From: Gentiana macrophylla
Taxonomy: Eukaryota; Streptophyta; Magnoliopsida; Gentianales; Gentianaceae
Reading direction: 5' to 3'
NCBI GenBank assembly: GCA_026214975.1
Contig: CM047810.1
Location: 124,001 to 188,000 of the forward strand
Length of the DNA: 64,000 nucleotides
A program made the position numbers and the translations under genes. Below the pieces are notes generated by a model. That model made no database searches, was not told the DNA's origin, and saw nothing but the letters and a program-made list of their open reading frames with translations. Each line of letters begins with the position of its first letter. The stretch's first letter is position 1. Shown here one piece after another: positions 1 to 11,485 of the stretch.

Positions 1-580
1 GTCAATGAAGGGTAAGGAAGTGATCTTTTGCGGTGACTTCATTCGGTCTCACGATAGTCAATCTGAGACTCTGTAGCCGATCCACGAGGCGTAGGGCAAC
101 TTCCTCCCCTTTTTCATTCTTTTCTCTTTGTGATTCCGCCCTTCTTTGGCACAACTTGAGTAGGGTGACCCACTCGCTATCGGCGATTGCATAGATGATT
201 CCCATGTCGAGCCACTTTATAACCTCCTTCTTGACAACCTCTTGCATATGCGGATTCAACCTTGGCCGAGGTTGTCTTACCTTTTAGCTCCTTCCTCCGT
301 TCGGATTTTATGCATGCATATATGCTGGGTGATCCTCGGATATCACCCACTTGCCAACGAGCGAGGATGTTTTTCTTAAGCACTTCTATCGGTGTGCTTC
401 TTGCTCGAAGTCGAGTTTGAAGAAATGATCAAAGGCAATTTATCTCCATCCTTAAGAAAGATATACTTAAGGTGTTTTGGAAGCGGTTTAAGCTCTAAAT
501 CGGTAGGTGGTTGCTCAATACTAGACTTTAGCGGGCCACCTTTCTCTTTATGAGCTTGAAGTGGTTGACGGTAGAACACC
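1..580 (-). pseudogene. gypsy reverse transcriptase, N-terminal fragment with preceding linker
   Basis: The minus-strand frame ending at base 2 reads NPHMQEVVKKEVIKWLD then GIIY and SEWV, the conserved block at the start of gypsy RT just before the catalytic core. Upstream, at about 376-540, the frame contains PPTDLELKPLPKHLKYIFL, the linker that precedes RT in Athila-type polyproteins. The catalytic YVDD block would be left of the window. The text after SEWV departs from the family pattern, and the linker and RT are in different frames, so this copy is not functional. Confidence 0.8.
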
Positions 581-1179
581 TCATCTTCCGAGGCTCAACC
601 CCAGAAAGTCTTTGGATCAAATCATCCATCGGAATCCTCCGGTCAACACTTGCTTCCTTTTTCTTGTGATCGATCATTTTCTTAACTCTTCATCTTTAAG
701 CTCTTACTTTAACTCTTCCCAATCATCTACTTCCCAATGAGTAGCTTCTCTCCAAAACTCTACCTCGTCCCAACTACCCATGAGCTTCTTCTTCACCAGG
801 GATGAAGTCTCACGACTCGATTCTTTGAAATCATCGTTTGTTCTTTGGGCATCTCCATGCTTCTAACTCAATAACGAGGCTCGGTATGAGCGAGTGAAGA
901 TGACTTCGTCAATGCCTACGGCTGGAAATGAATTAGAAGATGGCCCATGATCGGCCGGATCCTCAATGTCCATGACTTCAAAAACACCTATCTCTGTAAG
1001 CTCCATTGCATCTTCATAATAGGCATCTCCTCCGTCCTCATATATAAGCCCGACAAGCGATATTTCATCAATTACGGCTCTTCGAGGATGTGTCCCTCGT
1101 GTGAAGGTGACGGATGTGTCACCGACTCTAAAAGTAATTTGTCCTTTGCGAGAAGTCGATGAGGCGTTAGAAGTGTCTA

Positions 1180-1700
1180 AAAGGTTCGGCCTAGAATTAG
1201 AGGCATCTCCTTATCAGGTGGATAGTCTAGAATAACCCGGTCGGTAGGGAAGACTAAATGTTCAATTTGAAGAGAACATTAGCTACACAACCGGCTGCTT
1301 GATCTGACTAGATTTGTCTACCATCCGAAGAGAAATGGGGCGTTCGCATTCTTTTGTCTAGCCGAGCTTTTTGCATACGTTTAATGGCATCACATTAATA
1401 GAGGCCCCTGAGTCGCATAAGACATTTTCGAACAAATGGCCTTCAATCTCACAAGAGATTGAAAGGTGCGGAGTCACCTAAGCTTAACGGCAATTTTTGT
1501 GTGAAACCATCGCGCAATCTTCTCGAAACACTTCTTGACCATCCACTGAAGCTTTCTCTTGCTCCACAGAATTCTTTAAGATACTTAGTACATTTAGGCA
1601 TTTCGGACAATACCTCGGCTAAGGGCATACTCACTTTAGTGTCCCTAAGTATCCTCCTCACCCCATCATTTGCTTGTCATTAGTGAGGGCTTTCTCTTTC
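1180..1700 (-). pseudogene. gypsy aspartic protease remnant
   Basis: A minus-strand frame around 1390-1424 reads CDSGASINVMPLNV, the active-site block of a retroviral-type aspartic protease with the catalytic D-S-G. About 200 bases upstream, at 1570-1660, is MPLAEVLSEMPKCTKYLKEF, a block that in Athila polyproteins lies between gag and protease. Several frame changes separate the two blocks. It lies between gag (2072-3290) and RT (1-580), as expected. Confidence 0.75.
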
Positions 1701-2071
1701 CTTTTTGGTGGATAAGGAAGGGCTTTATCATTCTTCGTGGCTTGATTCTTTATCGCCTCATCCTCCTTATCCTTCCATCTCACAAACTTTTCTTCCTTTT
1801 TCTTAGTCGAGTCTGCCCTTGACTCTCCTTCCTTTCCTCTTCATCGAATTATTTTCATCCTCCGAAGAATTGTCACTAAGCTCCTCATCATCATTGCTTT
1901 CTTCGGCATGTGGTTTCTGATTTCCCCCTCCTGAACTCATGGCGTCAGGAGGGGCTACTCGTTTCCCGACATCTTGCCGGGTCCAGCCTTCTTACCACTT
2001 CTCAGAGTTACTTCGTTCAACTCCTCTTCTTGCCCATACTCCCATTTGTGGTGTAATGGCGGTGCAAACAT

Positions 2072-3290
2072 TCACATCGACTTTGGATTTCTCTCGGTAT
2101 AACTCGGAAGTTTACCGTGAGGTCTGCTTGCTTCTTTGATGCGCCATTTGACCAACTTGTCTCTCAATTGCTTTAACACTAGTAGGCGAGTCTTCACCAT
2201 GTCTACCCGACTCATCGAATTTGTGTTGAGGACACATGAGGTGGTATGATTATTGTTACGAGTTTGATTCCGCCACCTTGAGGCCTTTGGGAGTTCTGAG
2301 CGGCCTTTGATAGTTGAGTTGAAAGAATTTGAATTTGAAGAGGCCAGGTGGTAACTTGGCTTGATTGAAGTTTTGTCTTTGAAATCTGAGTAGTTACGGC
2401 TTTTGTTGAAGTTTCGGAAGGGTTGGTTTTGATTATCCATTAGGTTTACCTCCTCCGTCATCTCAGTCCCTGCCTGAGTTTCAAGATAATTTGAATCAGA
2501 AGGCTGCATCTGAAGATTGGCCAACTGCTTGCTTATCAATTCCATCTGAGCAACCAACAGTTGTGTATCAGGATTGCTTGCAGTACCTTCTTTCTTAACA
2601 ATATTGGTCTTCTTAGGAGTCGACCACATATTGTTCTTGGCTATTGTCTCAGCCACTCTATAGGCAGTCTCATCACCTCCCCTAAGAAGGATCCATGGTT
2701 TGTGGAGTCAAGATAGTCTCTATTAGGTTGAGAGACACCTCGTAAAGCAGTTCCAACAACTCATGTATACATCATATCCGTGATTGGGGCACTTCCTCAT
2801 CATGATTTAATCTCTCCCAAGCCTTGCCAGCGGTCTCATCCTCCATTTGCTCAAGCGTAGCTATTTCCCGTTTCATTTCCATAATCTTGCTGGTGAAACC
2901 CACTTAAAAGCGAAGGCTCTTTTGACATCATTCCATGTATGGAGGGAATGATGTGCTAACGACTTAAACCATCGCTTGCTTCACCTTTTAAAGCAAAGGA
3001 AATAGCTTCAACTTTACGATCTCGGAATCAACACCAGGATAATGGCACGCTTCATGATTTATGCGAATGTGGACAAGAAGTCGTGTGGATCTTCTGAAGC
3101 GATACCATGGAAAGAGCTATTTTGGACTAGAGCAACTACTCCGTTCTTTAGATCAAAGTTCGCTCCTCCCATGTCGGGAGGGCGAATAGGTCTATGCCCC
3201 TCGAGAAAATCTTGATTTAGATATGGAGTGTAGGGGTCTGGTTCAGATTGATTAAAAATTTGGTTTTGGCGGAATTGTTGAAGTTGTTGA
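2072..3290 (-). pseudogene. gypsy gag remnant
   Basis: A minus-strand open frame of 194 codons (2072-2656) has the low-complexity, Gln/Asn-rich composition of the gag C-terminus in Athila elements, with a possible coiled segment in VAQMELISKQLANLQMQ. The capsid part would lie at about 2700-3240, where minus-strand translations are fragmented over several frames. Identity rests on position (between primer site and protease) more than on a diagnostic motif. Confidence 0.55.
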
Positions 3291-4157
3291 TTTATGCCGA
3301 CTTGTCGATTCTGCTTTATTGCTGCAGAGCTTGCATTTGTTGAAGGAGTAAATTTAAGCGAGCTTGGGGATCGGGATTTGGAATTGGTGGATCTTGATCC
3401 GCCATTTTATCAAATCGAGGAGAAGCCTTCTTTAAGGATAGATCGTTCGGGCTCGGGATCAAAGATCGAAGTCCCTTCTTACTTTCGTTTGCATAAACCG
3501 AGGAAGAAAGGAAAGAAAGAAATCAACCCTTTGGGGTTGATTAGAATAGGTTTAGAAAAGATTAGATGGTTTAGAGGAGAAAAGAAAAAGAAGTGTCAAT
3601 TGAAGAGAGTGGCGGCGTTCGGTATGAGTGAGCGCGCTCGTTCGGAGGAGATTCAGGAAGTGGGCGCTCGTTGAGATCAACGGCGGCGTTGAAGGCAATT
3701 GAGAGAAGCTTGGTGTTTAGAGGGGAGAAGCGGGTGTTTAGAGGATCGAACAAATGATGCGAGAAAAGAAGATTTTAGAGTTCAGGCGTCACGAAAGGAT
3801 GGGCGCCCGTTTAAAAGCTGAAATAAAGCAGTCTGAAAGAATAGCGAGGAAAGAAAATAAAAACCTAAAATAGTAATAATTAAGGCAATATATTTATACG
3901 ATCTAAAATCTAAGGCAATCTAAGCTAAATCTAAGGCTTCAAACTAATAAAAATCTAATGCGACCAATAACATAAAATAAATAAATAAAAACTAAAATAG
4001 TTAAAATCAAATTTATAAAATCGAAAATCTAAACTATGATAAAGTGAAATAAAATAAAAATAAAAATGAAAATAAAGCGTAGCAATTAGATTATTACCTA
4101 AAAAAAATAGTACCGAAATAAAAATTGCACTAGAAGAATCCGACAACCGTTACCGAC
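3291..4157 (-). other. 5' leader of the Athila-like element
   Basis: This stretch lies between gag and the primer binding site. It is increasingly AT-rich towards 4150 and has no recognisable coding sequence. A 126-codon plus-strand frame at 3294-3674 is taken as chance. Confidence 0.5.
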
Positions 4158-4174
4158 TCCCGGCAACGGCGCCA
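4158..4174 (-). promoter_or_regulatory. Primer binding site, tRNA-Asp
   Basis: Read on the minus strand this is TGGCGCCGTTGCCGGGA. It matches the complement of the plant tRNA-Asp(GTC) 3' end including CCA, with one C missing from a run of four. It lies 6 bases inside the LTR edge at 4181. Confidence 0.9.
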
Positions 4175-4180
4175 AAAACT

Positions 4181-5785
4181 TGTTCGGTAAAAACTAGTTT
4201 TATAATTTATAAACCGAAACACCCCAAGTATAAGGATCGTAGTATAGGATGTTTACGGGTCGTCTAAGGAGTGGAATGTTTATCGGATTCAAATATAAAT
4301 CTATATCAATTATGTCACAATTATCTATCTAAACTACTAAACTAAGGCTAAAACTAACTAAAACCTAAACCTAAAATTAAAACTAAAACAGAGTAAAAAT
4401 AAGCAAGAAAAATAAGAAAAGCGAAAGCCAGACGGCGTTCACTAAAGTGAGCGGCGTCAAAACTAAACCTAATGGACGGCGCTCGCTATTGCGGACGGCG
4501 TCACGATTATATTGAAGCGAGAAAATTGCGAGGAAAAACAGCAGGAAACTAGGGTTTATCAAACTAGAACTTAAACTAAAGATTAAACTAATGATTTGAT
4601 TAATAAACAATAAAGGAAAACACAATGAGGCAGCGAATCCACCCATCAACCAACAACCCCCAACTAGATGGTGATCTAAGATGTAGTTTTTAGTGGTGAT
4701 TTATTCACGAATCCAATTAAATATCTTCAATCAAATTCTAGGGTTTCGTTTATCTTTTCAAATAAACTAAACATACAATCAACACGAAATCACGAGGTTG
4801 TTTCCAAACTCTTACTCAACTAATCATGCATAATCTCTAAAAACACGAATAATTGCATCACTTGAAGCGAAATAAAACTTAAACCAATATATTTTCATAC
4901 ATAGATCCAAGCATATAGATAAAGATAAATCGTTTCATCAAATTGTTAATTCCAACAAAACATGATCAATACAAAACAAAGATCCAAAGTGATGAAAAAC
5001 TATAAATTAAACTCACTAACACAAAGCATCGAACTCTCTAGTTGGTTGCGTTGATGATGGGCTTCCTCCGTCGACTCACTTTGCAAGGTATTTAGCCAAC
5101 AATCATGTTGAAGATGATTGTTGGTTGGGAGATTTGCATCTCTGTGAAATTAGGGTTCTCGGCGCTGACTTTTTGGTGAATTTGCGATCTCAATTATGTG
5201 GTATATGAATTAGGGTTGAGAGGCTGCTGCTATATTTATAGAGTTTTGAGTCGGTTAGGGTTAAGTCGGCAACGGACGCTAAATGCAGTCTTGTGGACGC
5301 CCGTCGAGAATGCCAGGGCGAGTAAGCGCTTCGTTCATCCTCCGTCTGAACTCTCTGAATGTAAAACACAATTCCGGACGCCCGTTTGCTTTATCAAACG
5401 CCCGTCTGGAATGGACGCTGCATTTAACGCTCGTCCAAGATGCTGAGGGTCGGATTTCATCATCTTTATCCAATTTCTTCAAGCCAATTCCAACTCTATC
5501 TCTTATAATTCGACTTGAGCTTCATTTATCCTCATTATAGCACTTTCGAAAATCAACACCTACATGATAAATAAACAATGCAAAAATGTAATAAAATCCA
5601 AATAATAATAATTCCATTAAATCAACACTTAAAATCATCAATTTTGCATACAACCCTCTTAAAATCATCTTCATTAAATAATTACACTTAAAACCTTAAT
5701 TCTCATATAAATTGTGCAAATGTGGAGAAAATAATAATGAAATAACCCTTAATAATCATATAAATATGGCCTTAACATTTACTCA
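4181..5785 (-). repeat. 5' LTR of the Athila-like element
   Basis: The LTR starts with TGTTCGG next to the primer site and ends with CTCA where the satellite resumes at TATGTAACG, giving about 1605 bp with TG...CA ends. A TATA-like CTATAAATATAG lies on the minus strand at 5230-5241, which places U3 on the high-coordinate side, as expected for a minus-strand element. The right edge is inferred from the start of satellite sequence, because no second LTR copy is available for comparison. Confidence 0.7.
5230..5241 (-). promoter_or_regulatory. TATA box of the LTR promoter
   Basis: CTATAAATATAG on the minus strand, inside the LTR, about 550 bp from its U3 start. Confidence 0.5.
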
Positions 5786-6704
5786 TATGTAACGATTTGT
5801 CCATTCAAAAAAAGGTTTTTTCACGATAACGATTTGTTGACATCGATAGAGTTGACATTGGTGTTTTCCTTTATAATGAGTAGAAATTTGTGTTTTATCT
5901 TTGGTAACGAGTTCGAATTCATGTTTTCATCATATTAACGAGTTCAAATTTGTGTTTTTATATGGTAACGAGTTGTCCTTGCTGGGAAAAAGGCTTTTTC
6001 CCTGATAACGAGTTGACATTGCCGGAAATTTGTGTTTTCCCTTTATAACGAGTAGAGGTTTGAGTTTTTACTTTGGTAATGAGTTCGAATTCATGTTTTA
6101 TTCTTATTAACGAGTTCAAATTTGTGTTTTGCTCTGGTAACGATTTGTCCATGCGAAAAAAGGTTTTTTCCACGATAACGAGTTGACTTCGCTGAAATTG
6201 GTGTTTCCCTTTATAATGAGTAGAAATTTGTGTTTTATCTTTGGTAACGAGTTCAAATTCATGTTTTCATCATATTAACGAGTTCAAATTAGTGTTTTTC
6301 TCAGTAACGAGTTGTCCTTGCAAGAAAAAAAGCTTTTTCCCTGATAACGAGTTGACATCGCCGGAAATTTGTGTTTTCCCTTTATAACGAGTAGAAATTT
6401 GTGTTTTTCTTTGGTAACGAGTTTGAATTCATGTTTTCTTCTTATTAACGAGTTCAAATTTGTGTTTTGCTCTGCGGTAACGATTTGTCCATGTTGGAAA
6501 AAAGTTTTTTTTCACGATAACGAGTTGACATCGCGGAAATTGGTGTTTTCCTTTATAATGAGTAGACATTTGTGTTTTATCTTTGGTAACGAGTTCGAAT
6601 TCATGTTTTCATCATATTAACGAGTTCAAATTAGTGTTTTATCTCTGGTAACGAGTTGTCCTTGCTGGAAAAAATGCTTTTTCCACGATAACGAGTTGAC
6701 ATCG
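5786..6704. repeat. Composite ~171-bp satellite array, left block
   Basis: Tandem units of about 171 bp; the block GAGTTGACATCG recurs near 6012, 6180, 6351, 6523 and 6693. Each unit is built of five shorter segments of 30-43 bp that mostly carry a variant of TAACGAG. Units alternate between a form with TATAATGAGTAG and one with TATAACGAGTAG, so the visible period is about 342 bp. The block stops at 6704 exactly where an LTR is inserted and resumes at 11481 in the same phase. Confidence 0.95.
6700..6704. repeat. Target site duplication CATCG, left
   Basis: CATCG left of the solo LTR; the matching copy is 11481-11485. Confidence 0.9.
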
Positions 6705-7049
6705 TGGATGACTCTTAAAACTAACTTGAAAGCGATGCGCGAAATCGTGAGGCGTTTCTGGTTTAAACGATCCTAACCGCAAAGTGTACCGGGTCAAATT
6801 GTGGTGCTAGTATGGTGAGTCGAGTGTCGAATCCTCGGGAACTTGGTAATTTCTTTTACGTGTGGTTAAACACCAAAGAGTCATTATTAACTCGATCTAA
6901 ATCGTAATTTTATAACACGATCACTACTATTCTAGTCAACATAAAATAAATACGTAATTTAAAAGTTATTCTAATATAATATATATAGATATCTATATCT
7001 CGTATATATTTGAAAGGGCAATTTAACCCGATTACCCATAATTTACGCC

Positions 7050-8310
7050 CAAACCCGGAAAATAACCCGACTCTCATCTTTATCAGTCACGCGTATCTAC
7101 ATGTATATTTTTTAAAATACTCAATCAATGATCGGATGCCCTCAGCAGAATCTCAACTTTTCTCGCTTTTGAATGGTATTCCATATCCCTAGAATCAAGG
7201 AACAGAGTTTTTGCAAACTAATCAATCCTACCGCAAGAAGTCAAATCGATCCAAATTTACATGCGATAAAATTTGCGATGGGATATTGGTGTTGAAGATA
7301 GGACTTGATTCGTTGTATCGGTGACATTACGCTTTCTTTGATATTTTTGTGAACCTGTTCACTGAACCATTTTAGAGTTTTTTTAAGAACGAAGGCATAT
7401 CTTCAAGTATTTGTATGCCGCATTTCGTGATTTGGCTGGTGTCTTCTTAGTTCATTTACGAGGAATTTTTGGGGAAAAGGAAATAAAGGGAGAAATGTAT
7501 GTACCGATACCACATTAGAACATGAATTTTGTTTGTCGTTGATGAGTATGCACTACAACATTTAAATTGTTTCTCATCTGCTTCAAATTATATGTATTCT
7601 TTGTTTTCACTTTGTTTCGGCAGATCATTCAAGAAGAAGTCCATGGTCGGACGCATGTACGGTATTTGATTGTCTTCCGGATCAAATTTGTCTTTCTTCA
7701 CTTCACCCTCATGCATGTTGTTGTTTTTTTTTTTTTTTTTTTGCAACAGCTACATTGTTGTTTCTCATGCCATTTGTATTGTGCAATAGTTATAATTTCC
7801 TTACAACAACTTCAATATCTTTTAATGCTGATTTTGGAATAAAAGCGCTACGGTTGATTTTCTTGACATCCAAATTCAATTTTTGATTCATTTTTGGCAT
7901 ATTCGAATATCGATGCGTTTATGGATGATTTTCAAATACAATCCAGGTATTCATTTTCGAATTTCAATGATTCTAATTGTTTTTAAATTTTTTTAAAGTC
8001 GATTGAGATACCACAACCCATCCGCTACGGTTGGTTTCTCGACATTCAATCCAGGTTTTGAATTTTCACACAACCGATGTCCAATCATGGAATAATCTAG
8101 GTATGATTTTTTTTTTTTTGTTGTACAAAGTTTTTGATGTTGTAGATGAGATTCCACAAGACTTATCGGGATTTTGACAACTTTTCTCTTTCAAGTAATC
8201 AATGGAATTTGGATTTAAGGAGAATAGAGTTCGTTAATTTATTTTTCATACAACATATACCACATCCTAAGAAAAATAATCATTTTCCCCTTGCTTCATA
8301 TGCCACTGCA
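7050..8310. other. Helitron interior, left part, no recognisable gene
   Basis: T-rich sequence with homopolymers (T runs at about 7726-7742 and 8109-8120). An open frame of 91 codons at 7567-7842 is rich in Phe, Leu and Val, and I do not recognise it. A captured gene fragment is possible, but nothing identifies one. Confidence 0.4.
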
Positions 8311-8319
8311 TTTTAAATA

Positions 8320-8491
8320 GAGTAATGATAGAGATATAACCAAAATTACACAACGGATGTCACAACGTGATCTTCCACCCTTGATTTTGATGGATCCACA
8401 TCACAATCAATTAATACTCATCAAAATCAAGGGTGGGAGATCATGTTGTGGCATCCGTTGTGTAATTTTGGTTATGCCTATCTCATTACTC
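8320..8491. mobile_element. Mutator-type MITE with long terminal inverted repeats
   Basis: A 172-bp foldback. The arms of about 73 bp start GAGTAATGATAGAG and end CTATCTCATTACTC, with a small loop in the middle. It is flanked by a perfect 9-bp direct repeat TTTTAAATA (8311-8319 and 8492-8500), the duplication length of the Mutator superfamily. It lies inside the Helitron, so it inserted after the Helitron formed or was carried with it. Confidence 0.95.
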
Positions 8492-8500
8492 TTTTAAATA

Positions 8501-9540
8501 CGTCTGTTAGTCAAATGTAACTTTCCTTATATTGACCTTTTGTTTGTGTAATTGTTTGTATGGATTACTATTGAATTATCATTGACAATATTATGTGGAT
8601 GTCGTTTTCGATCCTGTTTTCAATTTCCTTTCCCTTCTTTTTTCGAAATTTGAGATATTGTTTGTAGGGATCTTGCCTTATCATAGGGAATTTTAGATAT
8701 AATTTGCAAGGAACATGCCTTATCATATGAAAAATGAGGTGTTAGTTCAGTTGTTTGGGCAAGATGGTGTTGTAAATTAATGAGTTGTTGTTTGGTGATC
8801 TTTTGAGGAATTTGTTAAGTGCATTGTAGTTGTTAGAAGATTTTTATGCGAGTGTTTGTTTTGGTTTTCTTTGTTACTATCTTTATGAAATGAACGTGTT
8901 CTCAATTCAAAAGCTCGATATCGTCAATGAAATGACTCATCTTTGGATGTATCACTACGTATTGAAGACCAGATGAAGAAGTTCAAGTGAAATATACCAC
9001 AATCAAGTCTCAACGTAAAATCAAGGAATTCATCTTGACGTTCTTTGGATTTTCAAAGATTCACATATATGTAAGGATCGTGATGAATCTAATCCAATGT
9101 TATAAGGTGATCGGTACTATTTGTTTTGGAGGATAATAATCGATCTTTCTGAGATGAACAACCATGTTAGGACCTCAAGATGATGGCCTGAAATCGATTT
9201 AGTAAAATACGTTGCAGCTCTTGATGGCTCGATTACGCTTTTTTTAATTCGGTTCGATTATTGGATTGGTTTTTAATTTGTTTCGGTTTTAGAAGTATTT
9301 TGTCACAAGTTGTATATCCAACATGAATCGATCCATCTCAAATCAATATATTAATAAATTTCAAAAAAATTTATTAACGAATAATGTATCCAATATCCTT
9401 ATCATTAGGATTATCCGTTTATTTTCTTCTTTTCTCAACACCACAAATTCAACAATAATATTTTCCACAAATACAATATTTTTGTGAGGATGATTGCGGT
9501 ATCATATTCTTGCACTATGCTTGCAGTATTTATAATAAAT
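8501..9540. other. Helitron interior, right part, no recognisable gene
   Basis: AT-rich sequence without a long open frame. The motif ATCTTGCCTTATCATA near 8690 recurs loosely near 8716 (CATGCCTTATCATA), a short local duplication. Nothing else is identifiable. Confidence 0.4.
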
Positions 9541-11480
9541 TTTTAATTTTTAACTATACCGTGCATCGCACGGGTTTTGAGCTAGTATAGATATATATAG
9601 ATGTACATAAATTGCAAAGTATATATATAGATATAAATATATAGGTACCAATATACTAAACAGATAATTTTAGAGAACTGGCCAAAACTTATATAATTGG
9701 TTTATACGATCTTTTCGATTAAATGAAATGTGTTCGATCTCTCCTTTTATTTTAGGTCCAATTGAGTAAATGAAACGGTGCACTCCTGAGGTAAACAATT
9801 CCTCCTCACACGAAGCGTATGAAATTGTCATATGTCCATTGCATCGATCTAAGGTCCACAATCATTACGGTAAACGAATTAATCTCGAGCAGTCCCGAGT
9901 ACAAATCTACCTTTAGATAAAAGGAGTCATTCCGTTCGTCAAACGGTCAATTTTATTTTAAAGGCTCCGGTTGTCAAAGCGGACGATTCAACTTTCCGGT
10001 TTAAGTTTCAATTAAAGCGATGATTTAACATTATTACGATCTCGAGTACAAATTATAATAAAATTCATTTCTCCCAAAACAAATTTACCCGGGTAGAAAT
10101 CGGATTCCGTTATCACGTTGTTCACACGGCCAATTTTACCCTCCGGTTTTTCTATCTTTTATCTCATATCCTCGACTACGAGGCGTTAATTCATAATTAG
10201 ATTATGAATTCCTCGAGATCTATTAAATATGTCAATACTGAATACGATCAAAATAGAAAAAGATTCAATTAACTCAATTTTAGTCATTTTAACTTAACAA
10301 CATTTCTTTAACTTAAAAGATCGAAATAAAACCGATTACATAGTTTTGGCCAGTATTATATTTAGCCTAAAAACATTATAACAACTAAAAATATAAAAAC
10401 AAACATAAATACTTAAGAAAAGTTACCCGAATACGGCGGTTGATTCGTAAATCGTATTTTCGGACATTACAACTTCTTTAGCAAAACCGACTTCCGAGAT
10501 TTTCCGAGCATTATAACGATACTAAAACTACATTATTACAGCGTAAGGCCTTATTTACAACTACTACTAAAATTAAAAAAAAAAAGAGAGAGAGATATAT
10601 ATATATATATAGGATGTATATATATATATATGGTACACCCCGATCGATCTGTGATGAGCTTCTATATATAGGCAAAGTGGCAAAGGCCGGACCGGTCCGG
10701 TATTAGGCCGGCTCGGTCCGACTAATGATTACTCCCACTAACTTGATCTCTTCAAAGATGTGCGTAGATTATATATAATTATATATAATTATATATAACT
10801 TATAAAATTCATATCTCGAGTTCGGATCTCCAAAAATTGCAAACGAAATGCCAAAATTAAGGTCTCGAGAAACTCTACAACTTTCATGAAGGACTCTTCT
10901 CCGGATAACGCCTTCTTGATAACCTCGTGTTCTCCCGAAGCTTTTACGGGATTTTTCTTAATCCAAATCGATTAGCCACTTGATCCTTTGTTTAAGTTGT
11001 AGACCTCCAATCTTCATAATTTAAATTGCATTGGAAAGCTCTCAGGAAAAATCTACAACTTTCGTGAAGAACACTTTCTCTGAAAATGTTGTTTTGATGA
11101 GCCATTCGCTTGTCGAAGACATTTCTCAATTATTACTTATCCAGATTGGTTGGCCACTTGTCCACTTAAGCTATTCAATTGACCATTTAAGCTCGTGGCA
11201 CTCTCTAAATCATTCCAGAGATATGGTTGAACTTCAATATGTCGATTCTCGGTCTCGGTTTATAAATCGCAATAAAATACCACAAATACCCACGTAAATC
11301 GACACGACACTCCGATTTACTAAAATCGGTACAAAATTACAACTTTTACTATTATTACTATTAACTACTCTAAATTATAAAGATTAACATTTTATATCAT
11401 AATTTCATATATTTTATATAGAATTCGTTGATAAAACATAATAATATAACGTATATTTAATCATATAAAATAATACATCA

Positions 11481-11485
11481 CATCG
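11481..11485. repeat. Target site duplication CATCG, right
   Basis: CATCG right of the solo LTR, which continues directly into satellite sequence (CCGGAAA...). Confidence 0.9.

Larger units (their letters stand above)
1..5785 (-). mobile_element. Athila-like Ty3/gypsy retrotransposon, 5' part, cut by window edge
   Basis: On the minus strand, from high to low coordinates, I see a 5' LTR, a primer binding site complementary to the tRNA-Asp 3' end, gag, protease and the beginning of reverse transcriptase, which runs off the window at base 1. This order and the tRNA-Asp primer are typical of the Athila lineage. The coding parts are broken by many stops and frameshifts. The internal part ends at the primer site (4158-4174), and the LTR runs up to a satellite array at 5786. 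The other LTR and any target duplication lie outside the window, so the insertion site cannot be confirmed. Confidence 0.85.
6992..9585 (+). mobile_element. Non-autonomous Helitron
   Basis: The 3' end has the Helitron signature: a GC-rich hairpin CCGTGC-ATC-GCACGG (about 9559-9573), a short spacer, and terminal CTAG followed by host T at 9586. The inferred 5' end is TCTATATCTCG at 6992, after host A. There is no target duplication, as expected for insertion between A and T. At 2594 bp it has no visible Rep/helicase coding. Host LTR sequence resumes on both sides: the AT-rich ATAGATATA tract of the LTR is split. The exact 5' base is uncertain because both flanks are TA-rich. Confidence 0.85.
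6705..11480 (-). mobile_element. Solo gypsy LTR inserted in the satellite
   Basis: TGGATGAC...ATACATCA is flanked on both sides by CATCG (6700-6704 and 11481-11485), a 5-bp target duplication. Removing it rejoins a satellite unit without loss. Without the Helitron inside, its length is about 2182 bp. Segments match the LTRs of the element at 33975-49718, for example TCCTCCTCACACG...GCGTATGAAATTGTCATATG and the GGTCAAA...GTGCTAGT...GGTGAGTC block near the left end. No internal region is present, so it is a solo LTR. A palindromic CTATATATAG at 10652-10661 is a possible TATA box. Confidence 0.9.

Noticed and set aside
3294..3674. 126-codon plus-strand open frame
   Set aside because: It lies antisense in the leader of the Athila-like element and has no recognisable domain.
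4158..4174. Possible tRNA-Asp gene (also at 47623 and 57462)
   Set aside because: Only the 18-base 3' end is present, on the edge of LTRs: these are primer binding sites.
7567..7842. Captured host gene exon in the Helitron
   Set aside because: A 91-codon frame follows a TTCGGCAG acceptor-like site, but its translation resembles no family I know and is T-rich low complexity.
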